DNA of 11,416 nt, from assembly GCA_013139875.1 (NCBI GenBank), contig WSZY01000095.1:1-11416 (forward strand), given 5' to 3'. Source of the stretch: Mariprofundaceae bacterium (GTDB lineage Bacteria; Pseudomonadota; Zetaproteobacteria; Mariprofundales; Mariprofundaceae). The notes beneath the pieces are model-generated. The model was not told where the DNA came from and made no database searches. It saw only the letters and a program-made list of their open reading frames with translations. This document shows positions 1 to 6,207 of this stretch, piece after piece (within the stretch, counting starts at the first letter, position 1; each line of letters starts with the position of its first letter). A program made the position numbers and the translations under genes.

Positions 1-542
1 CCCCGTTTCAGGGATCTTGGCATCCAGCGTAACCCCTCCTGTCTGGAATACAGCGTGGCACCAAACCGTTCGCGACACTGTTTCAGGTATCTATCCAGCC
101 CGGGTTGTTTAATGGGCCGGTACATCATGCTTGATGCGTACCCAAGTAGTGAGAAAGCAAGTGCTCCCAGTTCCCAGTTGCTGTGATGGCAGGCTGTAAG
201 AAAGGCACCATTGCCCTGCTGCATGGCAACCCTGAATTCGTCCGAGATACAGGGTTCAATCCTTGAGAGAAGAAAAGCTTCGGACCTGAGGTAGACATGT
301 GGCAGCTCAAATATGGTGCGGCCAAGCTCGGCAAATGATTCTCTGGCAGTTTTAATGTGCCATGAGTGTTCTCTGTCCGGGTAGATACGGTTAAGGTTTT
401 TTACTGTATTGTTTCTGTGCCGGGAGAGAATTAAAAAGCCGGTTCTGCCTGCCCCTGCCCCGATGGCTCCGGCCAGCCGGACAGGAAGAATCCGGATGCA
501 CCAGAAGAGCAAACGAATACTGAATTCCAGAATTTTATCCAT
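1..542 (-). CDS. LpxL/HtrB-family lipid A acyltransferase, 3' end cut by the window
   Basis: This is the N-terminal 180 residues of a lysophospholipid/lipid A acyltransferase, which transfers an acyl chain from acyl-ACP onto Kdo-lipid IVA at the inner membrane. A hydrophobic N-terminal segment (about residues 7-37) would anchor it. The family's catalytic HX4(D/E) motif is present as HHSNWE at 119-124, followed by the substrate-pocket block YRPIKQPGLDRYLK at 141-154, which matches the YRP..NP.L pattern of LpxL/LpxM proteins. The family is usually about 300 residues, so roughly 120 are missing beyond base 1. ATG at 542 is the only ATG/GTG/TTG start after an in-frame stop; no good Shine-Dalgarno precedes it. 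The gene lies 13 bases after the Trm112-like gene, so it is probably co-transcribed and translationally coupled. LpxL versus LpxM/LpxP cannot be resolved, so no symbol is given. Family assignment is secure. Confidence 0.9.
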   Translation of the reverse strand, partial: MDKILEFSIRLLFWCIRILPVRLAGAIGAGAGRTGFLILSRHRNNTVKNLNRIYPDREHSWHIKTARESFAELGRTIFELPHVYLRSEAFLLSRIEPCISDEFRVAMQQGNGAFLTACHHSNWELGALAFSLLGYASSMMYRPIKQPGLDRYLKQCRERFGATLYSRQEGLRWMPRSLKR

Positions 543-555
543 GAAGTAGTGTGGT

Positions 556-726
556 TCAGTCAGCTAAAGATTTAGCCTCATCCACCAGCATGACAGGAAT
601 ATCATCACGGATCGGATATTCAAGCTGGCATGCATCGCAGACCAGACCGTTTTTACTGTCATTATAATGAATATCACCCTTACATTTCGGACATGCGAGA
701 ATCTCCAGGAGTGCCTGATCAATCAT
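556..726 (-). CDS. Trm112/YcaR-like small zinc-ribbon protein
   Basis: This 56-residue protein has the layout of E. coli YcaR and bacterial Trm112-like proteins: L-LEIL-ACPKC near the N-terminus (Cys12, Cys15), a second pair CDAC (Cys30, Cys33), and the tail YPIRDDIPVMLVDEA (38-51). The four cysteines make a zinc-ribbon. The eukaryotic relative Trm112 activates methyltransferases; the bacterial role is poorly known. ATG at 726 is preceded by a GAGG Shine-Dalgarno about 8 bases upstream. It sits between lpxK and an lpxL-type gene, as ycaR sits next to lpxK in many proteobacteria, so a link to envelope biogenesis is reasonable but inferred. The 109 bases between it and lpxK contain no further gene and no convincing terminator. 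The gene is complete and looks intact. Confidence 0.88.
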   Translation of the reverse strand: MIDQALLEILACPKCKGDIHYNDSKNGLVCDACQLEYPIRDDIPVMLVDEAKSLAD

Positions 727-835
727 GTGTGAACCTCATGTTAGTAAATCTTAGGCAAGACTAGCCCGAAAGGTTGACGAGATCACGAAATTTGATGACA
801 GAATGAGTTTATATATGACCCATACTGTGAGCCAG

Positions 836-1813
836 CTAGCGAATAAAGTTTTTAATGGCTTCAAATAGTCCGGATTCTGCCATTGGCTTTTGTGTCAGAA
901 CCCAGAGTGGCCTCTCAGCGGGCCAGATATTCCGGAGTTTTACAGCATCCTTTGAAGTGACGATAACAGCTTCATTATGCCGGACTGCCTGCTGAATTTC
1001 ATCTGTTGAAAACCAGTGGTGGTCGGGAAAGGTGTAACTTTCGATGATATCAATGCCTGATTTTTCAAGGCTTTGGAGAAATCGTCCGGGCCGTGCAATG
1101 GCTGTGAGTGCAACAGCCTTTTCGGGTGTCTCATGATGGGGGCCGGCGATCTGTTCCAGTTGGCTCTCATTGCACCACCAGCGCCACTCTTTGCCGCTGC
1201 CAAGTGGTTTGATCTCATCGGCTTGTCCTGTTCGCACAATCAGATTGGCACGTGTAAGGGATTCGATAGGCTCTCTTAAGGGGCCTGCCGGAATAAGGTG
1301 GCCATTACCCAAACCTTCAGCAGGAATGAGAACAATGTCGCATACCCTTTGCAGCTGCAGGTATTGAAAACCATCATCAAGAATAATGATATCCCCGCAC
1401 TCCCGTGCCATTTGTGCTGCATGGACCCGATCCTGTCCAGAGATAACCGGACAGCCGCTTTTCTGATGCAGCAGCAGTGCTTCATCACCAACTTTCTGCG
1501 GGGCGCTGCTGTCAGTGAGAAGTTCCGGCTTACCCCCATCGCCCCCATCGCCACGACACAGGATCACAGGCTGAAACCCTCCGTTTTTCAACAGTGTCGC
1601 AAGCCAGATCACAAAAGGAGTTTTACCACTCCCGCCGGCTGTAATATTGCCGATGGATATCATGGGAAGGGAAGGGGATATCGATTTTTTTTTGCGCCTG
1701 TTCAGGTTCTGCCGGTTGATGACTTTATAAAAATGACTTGCAGCCCTGAGGAGTATCGAAGGCTGATCACCCGACCACCACATCTGTTCAATTTTCTGAT
1801 GCAGCCGGCACAC
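836..1813 (-). CDS. lpxK: Tetraacyldisaccharide 4'-kinase LpxK
   Basis: LpxK phosphorylates the 4' position of the tetraacyldisaccharide 1-phosphate with ATP, giving lipid IVA on the cytosolic face of the inner membrane. The 325-residue product has a P-loop GNITAGGSGKT (55-65), the family block DDGFQ (146-150), GNGHLIPAGPLREP (169-182) and TSKDAVKL (286-293). The N-terminus KIEQMWWSGDQPS resembles the E. coli start MIEKIWSGESP, so the true protein begins at or just before it. The start is GTG at 1813, directly after the waaA stop, with GGAGGG eight bases upstream inside waaA; an internal ATG at Met11 is the alternative. Oddities are that the usual RGYGG motif reads RGDGGDGGK (87-95) because of a 9-bp tandem duplication, and that the Asp after the LxR of the DDGFQ block is Val157. 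Family identity is clear; activity is likely but unproven. Confidence 0.95.
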   Translation of the reverse strand: MCRLHQKIEQMWWSGDQPSILLRAASHFYKVINRQNLNRRKKKSISPSLPMISIGNITAGGSGKTPFVIWLATLLKNGGFQPVILCRGDGGDGGKPELLTDSSAPQKVGDEALLLHQKSGCPVISGQDRVHAAQMARECGDIIILDDGFQYLQLQRVCDIVLIPAEGLGNGHLIPAGPLREPIESLTRANLIVRTGQADEIKPLGSGKEWRWWCNESQLEQIAGPHHETPEKAVALTAIARPGRFLQSLEKSGIDIIESYTFPDHHWFSTDEIQQAVRHNEAVIVTSKDAVKLRNIWPAERPLWVLTQKPMAESGLFEAIKNFIR

Positions 1814-3115
1814 CTATCTGCCCTCCATCTGCTTCTCTTTCAGTGGAGCCAGCCATGGCTGGATTGCATGAAGCACCCTGTCCAGGACACCGCTTTTTTC
1901 ATTCATGTAGATCGTGGCTTTGGCATGGAGCTGTTGCAACTCATCCGGATGGTGAAGGAGGCGAAGTACTGCGTGTTCCACTTCTAAAGCATCTCTGCAG
2001 ACAATAGCGGCGTGGGCTGCCTGCATTTCGTTCATAATCTCACGGAAGTTTTGTACATGCGGGCCTGTCACCACACCGCGCCCGCAGATGGCAGCCTCAA
2101 GTGGATTGTGCCCACCGGTCGGAACCAGAGAGCCACCAATGAAAGCTATGTCAGCAATGGTGAACAGCTTCTGCAACAGGCCCATGGTATCAACCAGGAT
2201 AATACTCTCCGGATGCTGTTCCGATCTGCTGCTCATCTCGCTCCAGCGGCCAAAGCTTGCACCTGTTGCCTCAATCTGTTCGGCAACTGAATCAAACCGT
2301 TCAGGATGGCGGGGAACCAGAATCAACATCAGGTTCGGTACAACATCTTTCCACAATGGCCACATGGAGAGAATCTGCTTCTCTTCATCACGGTGCGTGC
2401 TGGCAGCAAGCAGGATAGGGCGCTCTCCGGATGGGTCGATCATCTCACGAATCCGGCCAGCATCCACTTCAGGTGGAGTGATGGCATATTTCAGGTTACC
2501 TACGGGCTCAATGCGTTCATCATCAATGCCCAGTTCAGAGAGACGGGCTGCATCCACGCTACTCTGGGCGAGAAACAGCTGGACGGGCTGCAGCCAGCGT
2601 TTCCATAACCATTTTGTAGCCCTGTACCGGGGAAAGGAGCGATCGGATATGCGGGTGTTAATACCAATCACCGGAATTTCCCGTTTTTTGCATGCATTCA
2701 GCATGCCCGGCCAGAACTCTGTTTCCGTCAGCAGGAAAAGCTTCGGCTTGATATGGTCGATGAGTCTGGCAATTCTACCGGGAAGATCCCATGGCAGGTA
2801 GGAGATATGGATAGTCTCTCCAAACAGTCTGCTCGCATGCTGCATGCCGGTTTTGGTGACCACAGTCAGATGGATGGGGTGGTGATACTCCAGAAGGCGG
2901 GTAACCAGTGGTGCAACGGAGGCAACTTCACCCACCGAACAGGCGTGTATCCAGATGCAGCCGGCAATGTGGGCTGGCGGCAGTGCAAGTGCCATGTGTT
3001 GCTTCCACTTAACGGGCACTGCTTTACGGTTTGCTTCTGATTCGATCACATGCGTATTGCAACAGGATTGGTTGCTGTCTTCCAGACAAATGTGGCATCT
3101 GTGCCGGGTTTCCAA
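1814..3115 (-). CDS. waaA: 3-deoxy-D-manno-octulosonic acid (Kdo) transferase WaaA/KdtA
   Basis: WaaA is a GT30 glycosyltransferase (GT-B fold) that moves Kdo from CMP-Kdo to lipid IVA. Visible motifs are ACSVGE (58-63, with Glu63 matching the catalytic Glu of family members), LTETEFWP (129-136), ASTHRDEE (238-245), ILVPRHPERF (265-274), VDTMG (308-312) and GGSLVPTGGHNPLEAA (327-342). These cover both Rossmann domains. The drawn start is TTG at 3115, with no Shine-Dalgarno. GTG at 3049 and ATG at 2995 are alternatives; the ATG has a GGAAG about six bases upstream, but similarity to family N-termini (KWKQHMALALPP before the IWIHACSVGE strand) begins before it. The hydrophobic anchor of E. coli WaaA is missing, and a Cys/His-rich stretch stands in its place. 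The gene abuts lpxK and diverges from the cNMP-domain gene across 91 bases. Function is secure; the N-terminal boundary is not. Confidence 0.93.
   Translation of the reverse strand: METRHRCHICLEDSNQSCCNTHVIESEANRKAVPVKWKQHMALALPPAHIAGCIWIHACSVGEVASVAPLVTRLLEYHHPIHLTVVTKTGMQHASRLFGETIHISYLPWDLPGRIARLIDHIKPKLFLLTETEFWPGMLNACKKREIPVIGINTRISDRSFPRYRATKWLWKRWLQPVQLFLAQSSVDAARLSELGIDDERIEPVGNLKYAITPPEVDAGRIREMIDPSGERPILLAASTHRDEEKQILSMWPLWKDVVPNLMLILVPRHPERFDSVAEQIEATGASFGRWSEMSSRSEQHPESIILVDTMGLLQKLFTIADIAFIGGSLVPTGGHNPLEAAICGRGVVTGPHVQNFREIMNEMQAAHAAIVCRDALEVEHAVLRLLHHPDELQQLHAKATIYMNEKSGVLDRVLHAIQPWLAPLKEKQMEGR
1821..1826 (-). promoter_or_regulatory. Shine-Dalgarno of lpxK inside the waaA 3' end
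   Basis: On the minus strand GGAGGG lies eight bases before the GTG at 1813 and within the last codons of waaA. It supports the GTG start over the internal ATG at Met11. It also implies coupled translation of waaA and lpxK. Confidence 0.7.
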
Positions 3116-3206
3116 ACAGGGTCTATATTTTCATTCCCTTGTATCAGTGATGGATATATGGTTGCCTTTATTACATAAAAACAGGAACTCTCTCCAGGGA
3201 GGATAG

Positions 3207-3677
3207 ATGGATATTGATGTTAAATGGCTTGAAGAACACGTGTTGCTTTGCAAACTGAGCGGTGAAGACAGGGTGCTTGTGGCCGGCCTGTTCGAGGTGG
3301 CCAGTTATTCCAAGGATGATGTGATTGTTGCTCAAGGCACACCGGGTGGTGAGCTGTACCTGCTGCGCTCCGGCCGTGCTGATATTACCTGCCTGTCAGG
3401 AGGGCAGAACATCCGGGTTGCTGTTGTTCGTGAGGCATCACTGTTTGGCGAGATGTCATTTCTAACCGGTGATGTCGCCAGTGCGACGGTTACTGCAAAA
3501 GAGGATAGTGTTATTTACAAACTCTCCCGTGGTGCGTATTCGGAGCTGATGATTAAAAACCAGGACCTGGTTTATGCACTGTTTGCACATATGCTGGTGC
3601 ATGCAGGCTCTATTATCCGTCATATGAATGAAGAGCAGATTGCTCTGCAGAACTATATTACAGGTAGGCGTACCTGA
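3207..3677 (+). CDS. Stand-alone cyclic-nucleotide-binding-fold protein (no DNA-binding domain)
   Basis: This 156-residue cytosolic protein consists almost entirely of one cNMP-binding (CRP-type) beta-roll. Typical pieces are FEVASYSKDDVIVAQGTPGGELYLLRSGRADI (29-60), the phosphate-cassette start FGEMSFLTG (80-88), SATVTAKEDSVIYKLS (92-107) and a C-terminal helix (about 116-142). There is no helix-turn-helix, so it is not a CRP/FNR transcription factor. The cassette normally reads R-(S/T)-A with an Arg gripping the cyclic phosphate; here it is A91-S92-A93, so canonical cAMP/cGMP binding is doubtful. ATG at 3207 follows AGGGAGG four bases upstream. It is the first plus-strand gene of the ion-exchanger cluster, 44 bases before the CaCA gene, which suggests a regulatory partner for the transporters (inference). 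The fold assignment is firm; ligand and target are unknown. Confidence 0.88.
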   Translation: MDIDVKWLEEHVLLCKLSGEDRVLVAGLFEVASYSKDDVIVAQGTPGGELYLLRSGRADITCLSGGQNIRVAVVREASLFGEMSFLTGDVASATVTAKEDSVIYKLSRGAYSELMIKNQDLVYALFAHMLVHAGSIIRHMNEEQIALQNYITGRRT

Positions 3678-3721
3678 CAGGGGCTCATAGGGAGGTTTTT
3701 TTTTAAGTTCGTGAGTGTCTG

Positions 3722-4732
3722 ATGGAAAGCGTCATAAGTCTGGTTGTAGCTCTGGTTATTGTGTTTCTTGCAGCAGAGGTGTTTACCAATGCGCTGGAAC
3801 ATCTGGGTGAACGGATGGGGGTATCTGAAGGGGTAACCGGCTCCATCTTTGCAGCTGTAGGCACAGCAATGCCTGAAACAATCATTCCGCTTGTAGCCAT
3901 TGTTGCCGGTGGTGCCTCCGAGGCGATTAACCATGAGGTTGGCCTGGGAGCCATCCTGGGGGCACCGTTTATGCTGGCGACACTCAGTATCGGACTCATG
4001 GGCTGGTTTGCCGGAAAAAAGCGGGGCTGGAACACCTTGCTGACACCGGAGCGATCCGGAATGAAACGGGATCTCTCTGTTTTTCTTGTCGGTTATCTGC
4101 TGGTGGTTACTGCAGCACTGCTTCCACAGGGTTGGGAGCAGGCCAAGGTTGTCTTCGCATTTTCTCTTTTCCTGCTCTATTTTCTCTATCTCCTTAATAC
4201 CATCAAAGCGAGCCGCAGGCTGGTTGATGAAGGCCATGCAACCGAGGCGGGCGGAACACTTCATGTTGCGCATTTTTTTGGTGATTCAACGACCATGACA
4301 GTGATTCAGCTGCTGATTGGTTTGGTACTGCTGGTGGTGGGTGCAAAGATGTTTGTTCATGGTGTTGAGTTGGCCAGCACTGCAATCGGAGTCTCTGCCC
4401 TGGTGGTATCCCTGTTGATTATCCCCATTGCCACGGAGTTGCCCGAGAAGGTTAATTCAATTCTGTGGATCAGGAAGGGCAGGGATACGCTGGCATTCGG
4501 AAACATTACCGGAGCGATGGTATTTCAGGGGACCGTGATTCCTGCAACTGCAATGTTGCTGATGCCGTGGAATCTTCAGGCCGGACCTGCAATGGCAGCC
4601 ATACTGCTGGCACTTCTTGGCAATGGCTGGCTCTGGTATCTGAGCGGGTCGGGACGTTTGAGCGGGCGCTATCTATCGATGAGTATGCTGCTTTATGGTC
4701 TCTTTATCGTATATATCCTGCTGACACTGTAG
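3722..4732 (+). CDS. CaCA-superfamily cation exchanger (sodium/calcium-exchanger fold)
   Basis: This 336-residue, almost wholly hydrophobic inner-membrane protein has about ten segments and two inverted alpha-repeats, the hallmark of Ca2+:cation antiporters. Repeat 1 holds GTAMPET (47-53) and GLGAILGAPFML (74-85). Repeat 2 holds PIATELPEKVNS (235-246) and FGNITGAMVFQGT (259-271). The glutamates of both PE motifs (Glu52, Glu242) are kept, but the usual TS-x-PE and GSN serines/asparagines are not, so the transported ion is uncertain. A cytosolic loop (about 160-188) joins the halves. ATG at 3722 is the likely start; GGAGG at 3691-3695 is too far (26 bases) and only a weak GTGAG is close. An in-frame TAA at 3704 limits extension. 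It follows the cNMP-domain gene by 44 bases and precedes a CPA1 antiporter gene. Superfamily membership is firm; substrate is not. Confidence 0.85.
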   Translation: MESVISLVVALVIVFLAAEVFTNALEHLGERMGVSEGVTGSIFAAVGTAMPETIIPLVAIVAGGASEAINHEVGLGAILGAPFMLATLSIGLMGWFAGKKRGWNTLLTPERSGMKRDLSVFLVGYLLVVTAALLPQGWEQAKVVFAFSLFLLYFLYLLNTIKASRRLVDEGHATEAGGTLHVAHFFGDSTTMTVIQLLIGLVLLVVGAKMFVHGVELASTAIGVSALVVSLLIIPIATELPEKVNSILWIRKGRDTLAFGNITGAMVFQGTVIPATAMLLMPWNLQAGPAMAAILLALLGNGWLWYLSGSGRLSGRYLSMSMLLYGLFIVYILLTL

Positions 4733-4750
4733 GAGTGTTAACGGTTCAAC

Positions 4751-4782
4751 AGTTGCCTGAGCAGCTCTGCAGGCAGCTTTTT
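4751..4782 (+). terminator. Candidate intrinsic terminator or attenuator after the CaCA gene
   Basis: AGTTGCCTG (4751-4759) pairs with CAGGCAGCT (4770-4778) over nine base pairs with a single G.U wobble. The loop is ten bases, and T residues run on to 4782. It lies 18 bases after the CaCA stop and 36 bases before the CPA1 start. It would end or reduce read-through into the antiporter gene. The T tract is short, so partial termination is likelier than full. Confidence 0.55.
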
Positions 4783-4818
4783 ATAGTAGGGCATATTTTT
4801 TGAAGAGGGAGTTTTCAT

Positions 4819-6207
4819 ATGATTACAGCTGTATTGTCTATTGCTGCGATTCTCTATCTGGCACTGCAGCTTGAAGATAAGCTGAAGATACCATCACCGG
4901 TCGGGCTGATTACGCTCTCATTTCTTTTTCATGCCCTGCTTGGAGATCTCTTCCTGCTGACCGGAGATTCGGAACACTTTGCACTGCTGGTGATTCTTCT
5001 TCTGCCCATACTGCTGATCAGCGATTCACTGGAATTGAAAGTGGATGACCTCAGGGAGCATGGATTAAGTCTCTTCTATCTGTCCGTTGTCGCGGTTGCA
5101 CTATCGGTGATTACAGCCCTGCTGATCGGAGATGCGCTTTTCGGCCAGTATGACCTCTCAATCGCAGCCATTATTCTTCTCTTTGCGATGGTACTGGCAA
5201 CTGATCCGGTCTCTGTTGTCAGCATCTTTTCCAATTTCAATCTGCCCCACAGGCTCAAAATTCTCTGTGAGGGCGAGAGCCTTTTCAATGATGCCACAGC
5301 GCTGATTGTTTTTGTCTTTATCGGTCTCTATGCACTGGAGGGTGGTGAAGTGACATTCGGCTATGTGGCTGAAACCAGTGCTATGATTGTATTGGGTTCA
5401 ATACTGCTGGGTATTATTGTCGGATATATTGGCCTGCTGCTCATGAAGACCACTTCGAACCGGATCGCAGAGCTTCTGGTATTGATTCTGACCGGTTACG
5501 GAGCCTTTGAACTTTCAGAGCATTTTTATGCCCTGCTCAATCTCTTCGGTGCCCACTCCCACATGCACCTCTCCGGCATTCTTGCATGTATCTTTTCCAC
5601 GGTAACGGTTCATCATGTACTCTCCAAGGCAATTGCATATGATGAGATGCGCCTGGAGAGGGAGGAGAAAGAGCTTGCGCGGGAGTCCCGGGCAACGTCT
5701 TCATCTGTAAGATTAATCCACAGCGCACTGCAGACCATTAAGGCCACTGTTGAAGAGCGGGATCGCCATATGCGCACCAAAGAGGATATTCAACTACTCG
5801 CCATTGTTGCCAATACGATACTTTTTGTGGCGATGGCTGAGATCATTAGTCTTGACCTGCTGTGGCGCTATAAAACTGAAATTCTGATCATGTTCCTGGC
5901 AACAACCGTCATTCGTGCCGTGATGATGGCCAAGTTTGCCATCATTACCAATCAGACGGACAGGATGACCAACATTAACTTCCGCTGGTGGGGCGTTTTG
6001 ACATTTGCCGGTATTAAAGGTGGTCTCTCTATCGTCATGTTGATGATGATTCCATCAACCTTTGAGCACCTGGAGATGTTCAAGGCGATTGTAGTGGGAG
6101 TTATTCTGCTCTCCACATTTATCTACTCAGCCATTCTTATTACCCTGATTACAAAAAACAGCGAGGTGTTTGAGAGGGAGCTGGAAGAGGAGGGTGGCCA
6201 CCATTAG
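4819..6207 (+). CDS. CPA1-family (NhaP-type) cation/proton antiporter
   Basis: This is an inner-membrane monovalent cation:proton antiporter of 462 residues, probably Na+(K+)/H+. Diagnostic CPA1 motifs are LFAMVLATDPVSVVSI (121-136, with Asp129 of the TDP motif) and EGESLFNDATALIVF (151-165). The Asn157-Asp158 pair is typical of electroneutral CPA1 members. The late-helix motif usually written G-x-R-G-x-x-S reads GIKGGLS (398-404), with Lys in place of Arg. The tail is short, with an acidic stretch and HH at the end; no TrkA-C or CBS regulatory domain is attached. A highly charged segment (about 274-324) interrupts the membrane helices. ATG at 4819 has AGGGAG seven bases upstream. The gene follows the CaCA gene with an intervening hairpin, and its stop overlaps the stop of the opposing CPA2 gene. 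Family assignment is firm; ion preference is inferred. Confidence 0.92.
   Translation: MITAVLSIAAILYLALQLEDKLKIPSPVGLITLSFLFHALLGDLFLLTGDSEHFALLVILLLPILLISDSLELKVDDLREHGLSLFYLSVVAVALSVITALLIGDALFGQYDLSIAAIILLFAMVLATDPVSVVSIFSNFNLPHRLKILCEGESLFNDATALIVFVFIGLYALEGGEVTFGYVAETSAMIVLGSILLGIIVGYIGLLLMKTTSNRIAELLVLILTGYGAFELSEHFYALLNLFGAHSHMHLSGILACIFSTVTVHHVLSKAIAYDEMRLEREEKELARESRATSSSVRLIHSALQTIKATVEERDRHMRTKEDIQLLAIVANTILFVAMAEIISLDLLWRYKTEILIMFLATTVIRAVMMAKFAIITNQTDRMTNINFRWWGVLTFAGIKGGLSIVMLMMIPSTFEHLEMFKAIVVGVILLSTFIYSAILITLITKNSEVFERELEEEGGHH

Noticed and set aside
1298..1987. Long open frame of 229 codons on the plus strand across lpxK and waaA
   Set aside because: It lies antisense to two clearly homologous genes and its translation shows no domain or composition of a real protein. 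It is a by-product of their codon use.
3020..3100. Frameshift in waaA hiding a normal N-terminus
   Set aside because: A short alternative frame reads RIRSKP, slightly like the basic stretch after the usual anchor, but no frame gives a hydrophobic helix. I could not support a frameshift from sequence alone.
3653..4273. Minus-strand open frame of 206 codons under the CaCA gene
   Set aside because: It is opposite a gene with clear alpha-repeat motifs. Its translation is rich in Cys, His and Gln without pattern, and it has no start signal.
6193..6202. GGTGGCCACC palindrome at the end of the CPA1 gene as a terminator
   Set aside because: It has no loop and no T tract on either strand, and it lies within coding sequence.
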